Shown: positions 49,076 through 59,412 of the stretch, piece after piece
Layout: each line of letters starts with the position of its first letter
Numbering within the stretch: position 1 is the stretch's first letter
Assembly (NCBI GenBank): GCA_024196135.1
Contig: JAMQCK010000080.1
Location: 1-64,000, forward strand
Length of the DNA: 64,000 nt
Direction: 5' to 3'
Source: Pleurotus ostreatus/Saccharomyces cerevisiae fusant
Taxonomy: Eukaryota; Opisthokonta
The notes under the pieces: generated by a model
Databases searched by the model: none
The model's input: the letters and a program-made list of their open reading frames with translations, nothing else
What the model was told of the DNA's origin: nothing
Translations under genes and position numbers: made by a program

Positions 49076-51194
49076 TCAACTCGTATCCGACCCATCGCTC
49101 TGATCCCCATCCCACCCCGCGGCCGAGCTTGCGCTGCTGTCCAGCGGGAGATGTCCCACAGGATACGCCCGCGCCTTCCCCTTCCCCTCCGGCTCCTCAT
49201 CCCAACCCCAGCCCCCGCCCCATCCGCTGTTGTCCTCCGAGTCGCCCCACCCCTCACCCTCGTCCTCCCTATCCGCATCGCCGTGTCTTCCATGACCATC
49301 TCCATGCACGTCCCATCCACCGTGCTCTCCCCAGGCTTTCGTCGGGCTACGCTCCACGTCCTCGCTGCTCCAACCACTCCCGCTGTGTTCGGACCCAACG
49401 ATGAAGCCCCGCTTCCTCGTCCCCGGCCCGCGCACGAAGTTCGACGGCCCCGCCTCCGAGACGTCTCCCTCCACCCCCTCCGTGCTGCTCGACCACGCCT
49501 CGCTCTCGCTCGGCTCCCAGTCCGGAGGGATCAGGTCCACGCTCCTGTCCTCGTCCTCGTCGTCCCCCTCCTCCCCCTCCCCACCGAACGCGCCATCCCA
49601 CGCCGGCGTCGGCGGCTCCGAGAAGAGGCCGGTGAACTCGATGTGCCAGTACGACCGGCCGACCTCGTCCGCGTCGTGCGTGTTGATCTCGCGCCGGCGC
49701 AGCTCGAGGTCGGGCGAGCGCTCGACGGCCCAGACGAGCATCTCGAGCCAGCCGCCGCAGATGCGGCTGATCGCGCGGTTGAACCAGAGCTCCTCGAGCC
49801 GCACGTAGCGCGTGCCCATGTCGCGCATCGCGGTCGTTACCCTGTCCGCGATGGCATCGAGCGAAGCTGGGTGCCGGGCTGCGTCATCTGCCTGGTGGGT
49901 TACTCCGTCCAGGAGCTCGTGCTTGGTGCCGATCGAGACTTGCTTGGAGGCGAGTTCGTCGACCATCCGACGCGCCTTGTCCGCGAGCTCCTGGCGCTCT
50001 GCTTCCGGCAGGTCTTTCCGGCGGAAGCAGCAGACGAAGCTCGCAGAGCCCAATTCGTCTTCCCGGCCCCATGGGTCCTCTTCCATCGCACGGCCGACCG
50101 CGCTCATCTCTGCGACTTCGTAGCCCCAGTCCTGTGCGACCCCAGTGCAGTATGCCTCAAACTCTGGCGTCGTCCACTCGAATTTGTGATCCGCATGTCG
50201 GAAGACGCGATCTGTGCGCCCTGTGGGATCGGAGTAGCCGCCAGGGCGCACTTCAGGCCGAGTCGGGTCGAGGGGAGGCGAGAAGCGTGCGTTGTAGGCG
50301 TAGTTGGGTGTGGTGATGAGGAAGAGGCGCGGGTGGTAGACGCCCATCAAGACTGGGGCGAAGAAGGGGAGGATGGAGACGTCGAGGTGCTCGATGCTGC
50401 AAAGGATGTTAGCTATGAAAGCAAAACACACCTGCAATGCTCACGTACACTTCCGTCGCCACAATACACTCCGCGTTCACAAACTCATCGTTCACCACCT
50501 CCAGTCCCCCTCGATACAGCCGCGCCTCCATACTCTCGTAGCGGGCGCACGTATTGTACCCATACGGGTCTTCTTCCTGGCGCGGCGGCGCGATGCTCAG
50601 CTTTGCGAAGTCGAGATCTTGCGTAGAAGTGAAAAGATCGAGGCCGGTGACCTTGCGGATGTGCAGATTGGAGATCTCGTCGCAGCCGACGTCAATCGCC
50701 TCGAGTGCGGGGTCAATGTTGAGCTGTGCGCGTGTCTGCGCATCGGGGGGATCGAGCCAGGGGGCAGGCTGGCAGAGGGTGGAGAGGAGGGAGCCTTCGC
50801 CGCAGCCGACGTCGAGGACCTATGAGGGAAGCGAGATGAGATTAGATGGGTGTACGATATATCGTATACGCAGACGCACCTCGGTAACCTTCTCATTTCT
50901 AAGGATGTCCAGGATCCAGACGCGCCGCTGGAGGAACAATGGGGGGATGAAGGTAACACGCATGTCCTCGGGCTTAACCGATGTCGGCCATTCTGCGTCG
51001 CGAAGTATGTGCTGCCCAGCGCTCGGCTCGACCGTAAGCGTCTTCGGTGGCTCTGCCGTCACCGTGTTGGATCGCTCGGCCCGTGTCCTCGTCTGCTCTT
51101 CCTCACCGGCCCTGCATGGCTCGACGACCAGCGTCTGATATGGCTCGACACCCCGTGCAGTCTCCGTGGCTGTAATCGTAGCGGTCGCGGACAT
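49076..51194 (-). CDS. HEN1: HEN1 small-RNA 2'-O-methyltransferase with Gly-Trp-rich tail
   Basis: SAM-dependent enzyme that methylates the 3'-terminal ribose of small RNAs, protecting them from decay. Exons 50880-51194, 50449-50819 and 49076-50396 encode 668 residues. The SAM site is VLDVGCGEGSLL (from residue 106). The HEN1 metal site begins ATEVIEH (about 226-232), and RLFLITTPNYAYN is a characteristic strand. Later come KFEWTTPEFEAYC and EELWFNRAISRICGGW. The last about 109 residues (560-668) are disordered and acidic with eight Trp, each next to Gly. The gene is convergent with FunK1 copy 2. No other RNAi gene is in the window. An acidic stretch with Glu/Asp runs precedes the tail. Confidence 0.9.
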
Positions 51195-51647
51195 TCAGCA
51201 GATAGAGGGGAAGGTGGCAACGGATATAGAAGAGGTCAAGGTGCGTGTCGACCCCGGTACCGGTTTTGGCGAGCCTCAAGGCGCCCATGTGTTCGTAAAC
51301 GTCTTGTTTAGGTTCATTCTCGGCGTGCTGCACACCCTGGAATGCAGGAGCGCGGCCAGATGTCTAGCGGCATGGGGGCGGGCAAAAGTATTCCGATCGT
51401 CAGGGATCTGCTCAGAAATGTTGAGATCGCGGGGTACGATGGTGAGGAGACGGATGCAAATGTTTTGTGGCGTTAGCTGCGCCGCTCATGGCTGAGAGCA
51501 CTGAGCAGTCTGCTGCATCCCTCAAAGTTTAAAAATGGTCCGAATGCTGAACAGGAGCTATTGCGCCAGTTCAAGGAACAAGAAAGAAGCACTCAATAAT
51601 TTACGGTATGAACGAGTGTAGATCAGTACAGGCAAAACCACAAAACA
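51195..51647. other. HEN1 promoter and 3' flank of the PEX11-type gene
   Basis: Both neighbours are on the minus strand, so the stretch holds the HEN1 upstream region. I see no gene or clear core-promoter element. Confidence 0.4.
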
Positions 51648-52904
51648 TCACGCCTTCTCCGCGGGTGCATCTGCTGTAGCCAGAGGCTCAGGATCCATCG
51701 GTGCTTCCTCAGGAAGGGACGCATCCTTGGCAGATGGAAGCGCGGTGGCTTTCCAGGCTGAGTAGAATTGGGCCACGGCAGCTACCCAGCCGAAGAAAGT
51801 AACCCAAGTCTGCGAAACCAAGCGTCAGTCCGACCCCTCGCATACTTCGCCCGACGACACTCACATCGTTCTTGAACAGGCCCTTCTCCAGCGAGCTCAG
51901 ATACACCCAGTCAGCATCCTCCGCATCCACGAGCCACACGAAATCACTCACTAATGGATCGTCATCGGCAAGTACCCAAGGTTCGCCACGAACTGATTAA
52001 ACAGCGCGTCCCAGCTCGCCCGCAGCTCCCGCTTCTGCGCCGCCGACATCCCCGCGCGCTTGTACGCTCTGTGCTTCATGACCAGTAACTTCCTATCCTC
52101 CTCCATGTGCGCAAATTGCAGCAGGACGTACGCAGCCCAAAAGCGGCAAGAGAGCATGCCCAGGCGGTTCACGTCAACCTCGATGGGCTTTGTGAGGTTG
52201 GAGTTGGCGAGCTTGGGGGAGGTGGAGGCGAAGGGGATGAGCGACGCGGGCGCGGGCAGGGTGGCGGGCACGACGTCCTTGGAGATGAGATACGAGAGCT
52301 GCTCGAGGGGGAAGAAGCCGAGCATGGACCAGCCCTGCAGGCGCTCGATGTTGTGGAGGCGCTTGGTAGGCTGGGGCGTGCGCTCGAGGGATATGAGCCA
52401 TTGGAAGATGGGAAGGATACCTGTATTGAGGTAGGTTAGTGAGTTGGATTGGGGGGGGGGGGGGGGAGGGAAGGGGAGGGAACGGACTACGCACCCCAGA
52501 AGGACCACAGTCGGCGCGCGTCGCCGATCGTGCTGGCGAGCTTTCCCGCGCGCACTGCAACGCCGCTCGTGTCCGTCTTGCTCATACCAGCGCGGTGCTG
52601 CAGCCGGGCGCGCAAGTGGAGGAGGGGGACGAGGAGCTTGAGGGTGTATTGGACGAGCTGCCGTACGTGCGTGGTTCGTCAGCTTTCAGGCACCCTTCTG
52701 TGAAGGCTTCGGATACTGACTGCGAAGAACTTGCTATTCGGCGCGTCAGTGAATCAACATCGCGGACCACATTCCAATCACTCACTCGCTACCGCCCCAG
52801 GTGCTCAGCAGTCTAACCAGATGATCGACGGTCGGAGAGGGGGGCACATGCGCGAAAGCACCGAGCACGGCGTCACTGACGCGGACCGCTGAGGACTTGG
52901 ACAT
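51648..52904 (-). CDS. PEX11-type peroxisomal membrane protein
   Basis: Membrane-shaping protein for peroxisome elongation and division. Six exons: 52786-52904, 52721-52733, 52495-52657, 51952-52420, 51865-51895, 51648-51809; 318 residues. The N-terminal half follows the PEX11 pattern: DHLVRLLSTWGGSDKFF, then QYTLKLLVPLLHLRARL, then RLWSFWGILP. A hydrophobic helix lies near QLSYLISKDVV, and a central WAAYVLLQF segment and a late GWVAAVAQFYSAW helix follow. A 13-nt exon is required to keep the frame. The third intron contains a run of 16 C on the coding strand (52451-52466). Peroxisomes matter here because of the alcohol oxidases, but no linkage is implied. Confidence 0.85.
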
Positions 52905-53483
52905 TTTGGCAGGAGGACGTGAAGAGAATGACAGGAGTGTTGTGTTGTGGCTGAAGGGAGATGAAGCAAAGAAGAGATGGAAACAGTAAGATTAGGAAGA
53001 AATAGAGAGTCAAGTGCTGCTCGTCGTGGTCTGTGAAGAGGTTGGATCGCTAGCAGACTCCACTAGCAATGACGGGCGGGGGAAGGAGGTGCGGGGATCG
53101 GTCCGGGCCGGTTATGAGCGGTGATTGTAGCCGGCTGGTTCTTCGCAGGTTCTGCAGCAAAGTGCGCATCGAGATGGCACTGGAAGAGGGCGCCAACGCT
53201 AGGAGAGGAGGCCTGGTGGTGGTAGAGAGCAGGACACGATCGCACGTGAGTCTACCGGTAATGGACGCGCCGGCAACATTGGGGCATTGGCGGTAGTCCC
53301 GGGCCGGCTCAGTCCAGCACACGTTCACGTTCATCAATCGCCAGAGAGGGGAACTCAAGCTCTCAAGGACAGAGTATGCAACTTGGGAGTATGCTATGTG
53401 CATTCCCCAACTGTACATCATTATCTAGTATTACATTAGGCCTGTATGACCTCTGCGTCCTTCTACTCACACTCATCGACCAT
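52905..53483. other. intergenic region between PEX11-type and reductase genes
   Basis: Small overlapping open frames only. I see no gene, RNA or repeat. Confidence 0.4.
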
Positions 53484-54858
53484 CTACTCCTCCGCCACCA
53501 ACACAATCTTCTTCCCCTTGTTCACCCCCTTCTGCACATCCAGGATCGCCTGCCCGGAGTGCTCCAGGCCGTGCGAGACATCCTCCTTGTACTTGAAGGT
53601 GCCGTCCGCAAGGCGCGGGATCACCGTCTTCTCGAAGTCCTCCTTCCACGGCGCCTCGATCTCCCACTGGATGAAGCCGTTGAGGGAGAGGCGCTTGGCG
53701 ACGATGTTGACCATGTTCTGGGTAGGGGATGAGTACAAGGATAAACGAGTGTCTGGCGGCAGAAATGAAGAAAAACACACCTTAAACACCACCCCCTCCT
53801 TCGAGTTGTACCCCGAAATCATCCCGCACTCAATGAAGCGCGCAAAGTTCGCCGCCGCGCCGAGCGCCAGGTCGAGCGTCTCGCCGCCGACGTTGTCCCA
53901 GTACACGTTGATCGGGCCCTCCTTGTCGAGCACCTCCTTCGTCGACGTCGTCTTGTAGTTGAAGGCCACGTCCGCGCCGCACTCCTTCATGAAGGCCACC
54001 TTCTCGTCGCTGCCCGCAGACGCGATGACCTTCAGGCCGTCCTGCTTCGCGAGCTGGATGACCATGGAGCCGACGGGGCCGCCGCCGGCGGTGACGAAGG
54101 CGGTCTCGCCCTGGAGCAGGAGTTAGCGTTCGAGTAGAAGTTGGAGTGTTTGTGCGAGATACAACTCCTTTGGAGTCAAATCTCCACAACAGGACGGCGT
54201 ACCTTCTTCGCCTTCGCAAACGTGCGCCACGCGTTGTGCGCGGTCTTGCCCGGCATGCCCGCGACGCCGACGTAAAGCGAGAGCGGCACCTTGGGGTGCG
54301 GCTTGATGACCTCGACGCCCGCGAACGGGTTCGCGAGCTCCTCGGCGGTCTTGATGGTGTACTCTTCGTGCTCTGGGAAGGGTCGTCAGAAAAGGCGTCT
54401 TGGGAGTGAAAGAGGGGGCGTGAGAAAGCGAGGGCGACGAGATGAATCGGGGCGCAGGGAGATGTGGATGAGAAAGGAGTACGCACTCAGCTGCGACCGC
54501 ACAATATCACCCGGCTTAAGGTCAGGGTGCGTCGACTTGACGATCTTGCCAATCCCGTCCGTGTTAATGGGCTCGTTCAGCGGGTACGCGGGCTGGTATA
54601 TGCGTTGAGTATACATCAACAGTCGCCATGACGCTTCAGACGCACCGCATAACTCGGAATCTTCGGGTCCCTCATCCGGCCACGAATATAGGGATCGATA
54701 GACAGCACGAGCACCTTGATGAGCACCGAGTTGGCGGGCAACTGCACGGTGTCGAGGTCGATGGTGCCCGAACTATCATAGACAGTGGTCTTCCCGGGCT
54801 CGGGGTAGCCCTGCGGGATCTCCTTGTAGATGACCTTGGCGTTGCGGATGGGGGCCAT
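53484..54858 (-). CDS. zinc-independent MDR reductase (alkenal/prostaglandin reductase type)
   Basis: NADPH-dependent reductase of the medium-chain dehydrogenase superfamily, expected to reduce alpha,beta-unsaturated aldehydes or ketones. Exons 54646-54858, 54487-54592, 54203-54372, 53781-54110 and 53484-53717 encode 350 residues, usual for the family. The N-terminal part has SIDPYIRGRM, and the middle has GVAGMPGKTAHNAW. The nucleotide-binding motif is TAGGGPVGS, followed by VIASAGSDEKVAF and YWDNVGG. No Cys/His zinc ligands of classical alcohol dehydrogenases are seen. The C-terminus reads QAILDVQKGVNKGKKIVLV. It could detoxify lipid-peroxidation products, but the real substrate is unknown. 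Confidence 0.92.
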
Positions 54859-56282
54859 TGCGGATGTTGGGTGGTAGGTGGTAGGTGGTTGGGGGTAAGG
54901 AGATGGAAGATATGGAAAGTCGTTCTTCGACCTTCACTGCACACCTATTATATGCGTTGCCCTGACGTCGCCCCGCGGGACTTTATAAGCATGATCGACA
55001 TGGCGGGGGCGCGCTTGAAGGCGTAGCCGGAAGGCATAACCGGAGGCCGGATGATTAGAGAAGGTGGCCGGGTGATTAGAGAGGAGTCCCGGAGGGTTGG
55101 GGAAAAGGGCTGGAAGATTGGAGAGGATTGCAGGCGGATGACGAAGGGCTGGGCGGGTTCTCCCACATGGCTTGCTCAGCGTGAGCGCGATCGAGATGGG
55201 GGGCGATCGCGGGAGGATAAACGATCACGGGAGGCCCGGGGAGGGGGTGAATATTCGTGCGCGACGACGAGTTGGCGGCTGCTGACGGCGGGATGGCGGC
55301 TGCTGACGGCGGCTACCATGGTAGGCCCGCTGCTGAGTGAAGCGATTCTGCATGCGATAGTCAGCTACATTGGTGTCTGTCAGACTCTTGGCTTTGCTTA
55401 CAAGTGGGGCGTAAAGGTCTTATTGAAAGATCAGCGTTTACTGATCTTTCGCACCAACGAGTTCTATGGCCTCATCTACTGGATGGAAGGCGCTACGGCG
55501 AAAGTAAGGAAGTAAGACGCGCCGGCAAGTGTACAAAAGGTCTGACTGTGAAGAGAGGGTGCGCGAAGTGAAGGAAGGGGAAGTGATCAAGAGTTACGCG
55601 TCGACCTTCTCCGCGGGCCCAGCCTCCCGCCTTCGACGACAGCACAGCGAGAAGGCAAAGTAAGGAGGAAGTCAAGTGCAATAGTTCTATTGATCTACGT
55701 AGGGCATTGGCAGTACCAGTCTAAACAAGTACACAACGGCCACGACACCTCGTATAGGAGGGCATGTAGGTCCCACGAAGCCGAAGCCCTCTCCTCATGC
55801 CCGATCCCATCCTTCGTGGGCGCCAGCGCGAAGCGGCACCTCCAGACGAAACCAAGCACTCGGGCGAAGAGAGCTCGCGACTCCGACGAGACCCAGCACC
55901 GCCCAGCCTTTCGACGGGGCAGCACCTCCCAAAGGACCGCTCTCAAGCGACCCCCGGGCGTCTTTCTTGAGGACGGGAACGCGGACAAGGAGGCGGAAGA
56001 GCTGAACCGAGTCCGAACTTTTGTGTCCTCGAAGGTTTGTTCGAAGGGACGAAAATGCGCCGATCGCGCTTTTGACGCGCGGGGATTTCCCACGGGTCGC
56101 GATCAGGCACGTGGTTCGAGCGAGACGGTCACGGTTTAGTCACGGTTGCATTTTACGAGACTCGCGATGCGTGTCTGATTGTATTTGCTTTGTACACTGG
56201 GCAAAATACTAGTCGTACACTCCATAGAATCAAGTTCTCAGTTATATTGCGCTACTGGTCCCAGCATCCTCGGTTGGCTTCT
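54859..56282. other. intergenic region left of the foldback element
   Basis: Near 55270-55310 a GGCGGCTGCTGACGGCG-type unit occurs twice in tandem. A 149-codon plus-strand open frame (55690-56139) overlaps a 132-codon minus-strand one (55695-56093); neither has recognisable content. I see no supportable gene. Confidence 0.4.
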
Positions 56283-57021
56283 CACGGGTGGCGGACCGGA
56301 ATTTTGACCGGTAAAAAGGCGCGGGAAAAGGCGCGGAAAAACGGGCGTGAAAGGGAGCAGTTTTAGCGTGTCAATAAAGCACTGTTTGACTGGCGAAAAG
56401 GGTCGTGAAAACGGCTGTTAAACTGAGTGTGAAATCGAGTGCTTTTGGCAGGTCAAAAGGTGCGTGAAATAGGCGCCTATTTGCGCGCGTTTTTCCGTGT
56501 AAAAAGACGGCCAAAAAGGCGCCTTCTTCACGTGGCTTTTCACGTGCAAAGAGGCCACTTTTTTACAAGGAAAGATGGGCCCTTTTTCCAAGCCTTTTGA
56601 CGAATCTTTTCACTCGAGTTTTGACATGCCAAAACCGAGCCTTTGTTCCACATTTGTCAAAGAGGGACCTTTTGACGCGCCAAAATGTGAGTGAAGAGAT
56701 CCGTCAAAAGGCTTGGAAAAAGGGCCCATCTTTCCTTGTAAAAAAGTGGCCTCTTTGCACGTGAAAAGCCACGTGAAGAAGGCGCCTTTTTGGCCGTCTT
56801 TTTACACGGAAAAACGCGCGCAAATAGGCGCCTATTTCACGCACCTTTTGACCTGCCAAAAGCACTCGATTTCACACTCAGTTTAACAGCCGTTTTCACG
56901 ACCCTTTTCGCCAGTCAAACAGTGCTTTATTGACACGCTAAAACTGCTCCCTTTCACGCCCGTTTTTCCGCGCCTTTTCCCGCGCCTTTTTACCGGTCAA
57001 AATTCCGGTCCGCCACCCGTG
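56283..57021. mobile_element. 739-bp foldback (inverted-repeat) element with perfect 320-bp arms
   Basis: Positions 56283-56602 are the exact reverse complement of 56702-57021, read base by base. The 99-bp centre (56603-56701) continues the symmetry imperfectly around 56652. The ends are CACGGGTGGCGG...CCGCCACCCGTG. A possible 3-bp duplication TCT flanks it (56280-56282 and 57022-57024). There is no open frame for a transposase, so it would be a non-autonomous foldback/MITE-like element. CAC termini with a 3-bp duplication resemble the CACTA superfamily, but that is only a suggestion. Arm identity means recent origin or active homogenisation. The right arm overlaps the end of the TAN1 coding region. 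Confidence 0.92.
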
Positions 57022-59125
57022 TCTCCCCTTGCGTCTCAGCAGCCTCCACCGTAGGTGCATCAGCGACCTTCTCCTCGTGCACCCCGAGAGCCTTCTCCTC
57101 CGGTGCTCTAGCCTCAGCAAAATCATCCGCCGATGACCCAATAGCCTTCCCCACCGAGACCTCCGAACCCCCCGCCTCCCCCAACCGCGTCATACTCTCT
57201 TGCCCCTCACCCCTCGCATTGCACATCTTCGCTACCTCGCCGACGTTGAACTTGTGCAAACGGTAGTAGTCCTCGACAACGCCGATGCCGCATGTGCTCT
57301 GGAGGGGATATTGCCGGCATTAGCTCAAGTATCAACATACGAGAGATATCGGGTTATTGCCCTCGTTCTCGCCCCAACCCACAGAATTTCGCAAGGAAGC
57401 AATCACATCCCCGTAAATCAAATCGAGCTCACCTTAAACACCTCCACCAGCACAAACACCTCCGGGTCGTTCAAGTCCACGCTGAACCCCTCGGGCACGC
57501 ACTCCGCTACGGCCTGGATAATCGCCATACGCGTGAGGGTGCTGTGGTTGCGGATGCGGAGCTCGATTTTGTACTGAGCAGAGAATGAGTCACGCGAGGT
57601 CGGGCAGGAGGACGAGGGAGAAGGGAAGGGGTCAGTAAAGAGCAATGGGTCAGTAAAAAAACAATGGGGAAGGAGAAGATGAATGAAAGTTAGAATGCAA
57701 GGGGGTGAAGAGGTATAAAAGATAAGGGAAGGAACAATGTAAGGAATCAGTAGAGCAGATGATACACACCTTCGACGTCGCATTCACCCGCCCAGTCATA
57801 TACTTCAACCACGCATCGCGACAGAGCGCCTGGATCTCTGGGATGTTGGCGGTGCAAGAGCCAGAGACGGGGAGGAGGCGGTGCGTTTGTCTGGGAGGAG
57901 GAGGTTAGACGATGCATGGGGAGACTCAGACAATGGGAAATGGAGGATTGATCGTCACGAGAGAAAGTCAAACAAAGCGGGCATGAGGGATGCGAGCAGC
58001 ACGACCTTACCTCGTCCTCGTAATTCCCGTCATCTCCACGTTCTTCAGGTGCCGCATGACCAACACGACGGGGTCCACGGGCGGTCTGCACGCCATGAAG
58101 ACGACTGCGAGGGCAGGGTCTGGTAAGTAAGGTTCAAAAGGGCGTGTATAGGGTCTGCGTACCGCACTGCGTATCCGTGTGGCAGTTTTCTGTAACGGCG
58201 CATCAATATAGGTTCATGTCGCAGCAGTAACCGTTCGGGAGAAGCGCATCGAATGACAAAGTATGGGCTTAGGTTCCACGCAAGGGTGCATTGGGGAAAC
58301 AAGGGCTCATACGCACGTATTCTTTTCTCAGCTGCAGGTTTCTTGATACCGGCCACCTCCTTCGCGATCTGCGCTTCGATGCTGAGGTCTTCATCGTCGT
58401 CGGAATCATCTGCATTCGCGGGCTTCATAGAGGATCCCTCAGTCTCCCCTACTTCACCCTCCGTTGGAGGCCATATTTCTGCCGATAACTGTCATAAGGG
58501 TGGTCAATTGAGAGAATCATCATCAAACGGAGAGACCGACCTACAGACTCGAACAGATCGTAGAGCTCCCCAACAGTCTGGCGCTCCTTCCCTCGCGGAC
58601 CTGCGCGAGGTATACATGTAAGTTGACCGTCGACGACATGACAGGAATATGACAGCGCGCGTGATGGGGACGGGGGAGAGATTGCACGAGGGGGACGAGG
58701 GATGTACTTCGACGCGGACATAGTGCCGCAAACAATAGTGGGCACGGCTGGGGAATCAACATGCATGCCTACACGCGACCGGGGGATGTACCTGCAAGAG
58801 GAGATGGATCAACATGAGGGAATGAACTTACAAGTCGCCCAGATCCCCGGACCCTCGATCGTGGGCTTCGTCCAGATGGGTGTGCCGTCCTGTGAGAGGT
58901 TGCGGTCAGCGACGATGTGGGATGACGTTGGGATGGGCAGAAAGGGGGTCCTAGGATGGACCGTAGAGAGAGGGGAGCGGGAAGGAGGAAGGGGGGAGGA
59001 CAGGGACGATGTTCAGCTATACTCACGCTCCGATATTTCTTCTTCTTCTGCCCCATCTCCCGATTCCTGTCGTTCTTTCCGCCTCTTGCTCCCTTCATCG
59101 CGCCCTTCGTCGTATCCTTGGGCAT
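56990..59125 (-). CDS. TAN1: tRNA acetyltransferase cofactor TAN1 (THUMP domain)
   Basis: Adaptor that with Kre33/NAT10 makes N4-acetylcytidine at position 12 of tRNA-Ser and tRNA-Leu. Nine exons: 59027-59125, 58832-58889, 58545-58600, 58317-58488, 58163-58189, 58011-58119, 57770-57890, 57433-57573, 56990-57298; 363 residues. The N-terminus is Lys-rich (GQKKKKY). SIEAQIAKEVAGIKKP begins the conserved part, then VVFMACRPPVDP, and the THUMP end is YKIELRIRNHSTLTR with FVLVEVFK. After YYRLHKFNV comes an acidic tail. Its last ten residues (TRVADRNFDR, the first codon shared with flank) and TAA lie in the foldback right arm. A natural stop has probably been replaced by the insertion. Confidence 0.9.
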
Positions 59126-59412
59126 CGTCGGCCGATCTTTCTGTGTGTGGGCACAAGGCACGGCGGGACGGGACAAAGTCCGTGTGCATTGATCGGAGCC
59201 CGGGAATGCGCACGCCGCCACGTGTGGTGATGTTCTCCCCGCGCGAGGCCGCCTGCCTCAATTCGCCCTCTGATGGCAGCCGGGGTCCGGGGAGCGCCCG
59301 CGCCCCGTTATAAACACCGCGCTACGCCCCCAGACACGCCCCTTGTCGCTCGCGCCCTGGACTTCTACTTCATCGACCACCACGACCACGAATTACACTC
59401 TGAATCACCAGG
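59126..59412. promoter_or_regulatory. short bidirectional promoter between TAN1 and F-box gene
   Basis: The two start codons are only 287 bp apart on opposite strands. A TTATAAA box at 59308-59314 lies about 100 bp before the F-box ATG. No TATA box is evident on the TAN1 side. Confidence 0.5.

Noticed and set aside
49151..50626. 491-codon plus-strand open frame opposite HEN1
   Set aside because: Antisense shadow of the HEN1 exon, which carries recognisable catalytic motifs; the plus frame has none.
55690..56139. Overlapping 149- and 132-codon open frames on opposite strands
   Set aside because: Neither shows motifs or intron structure, and each can explain the other; not enough support for a gene.
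56283..57021. CRISPR array or transcription terminator as explanation of the palindrome
   Set aside because: The organism is eukaryotic, there are no spaced short direct repeats, and 320-bp arms are far longer than a terminator hairpin.
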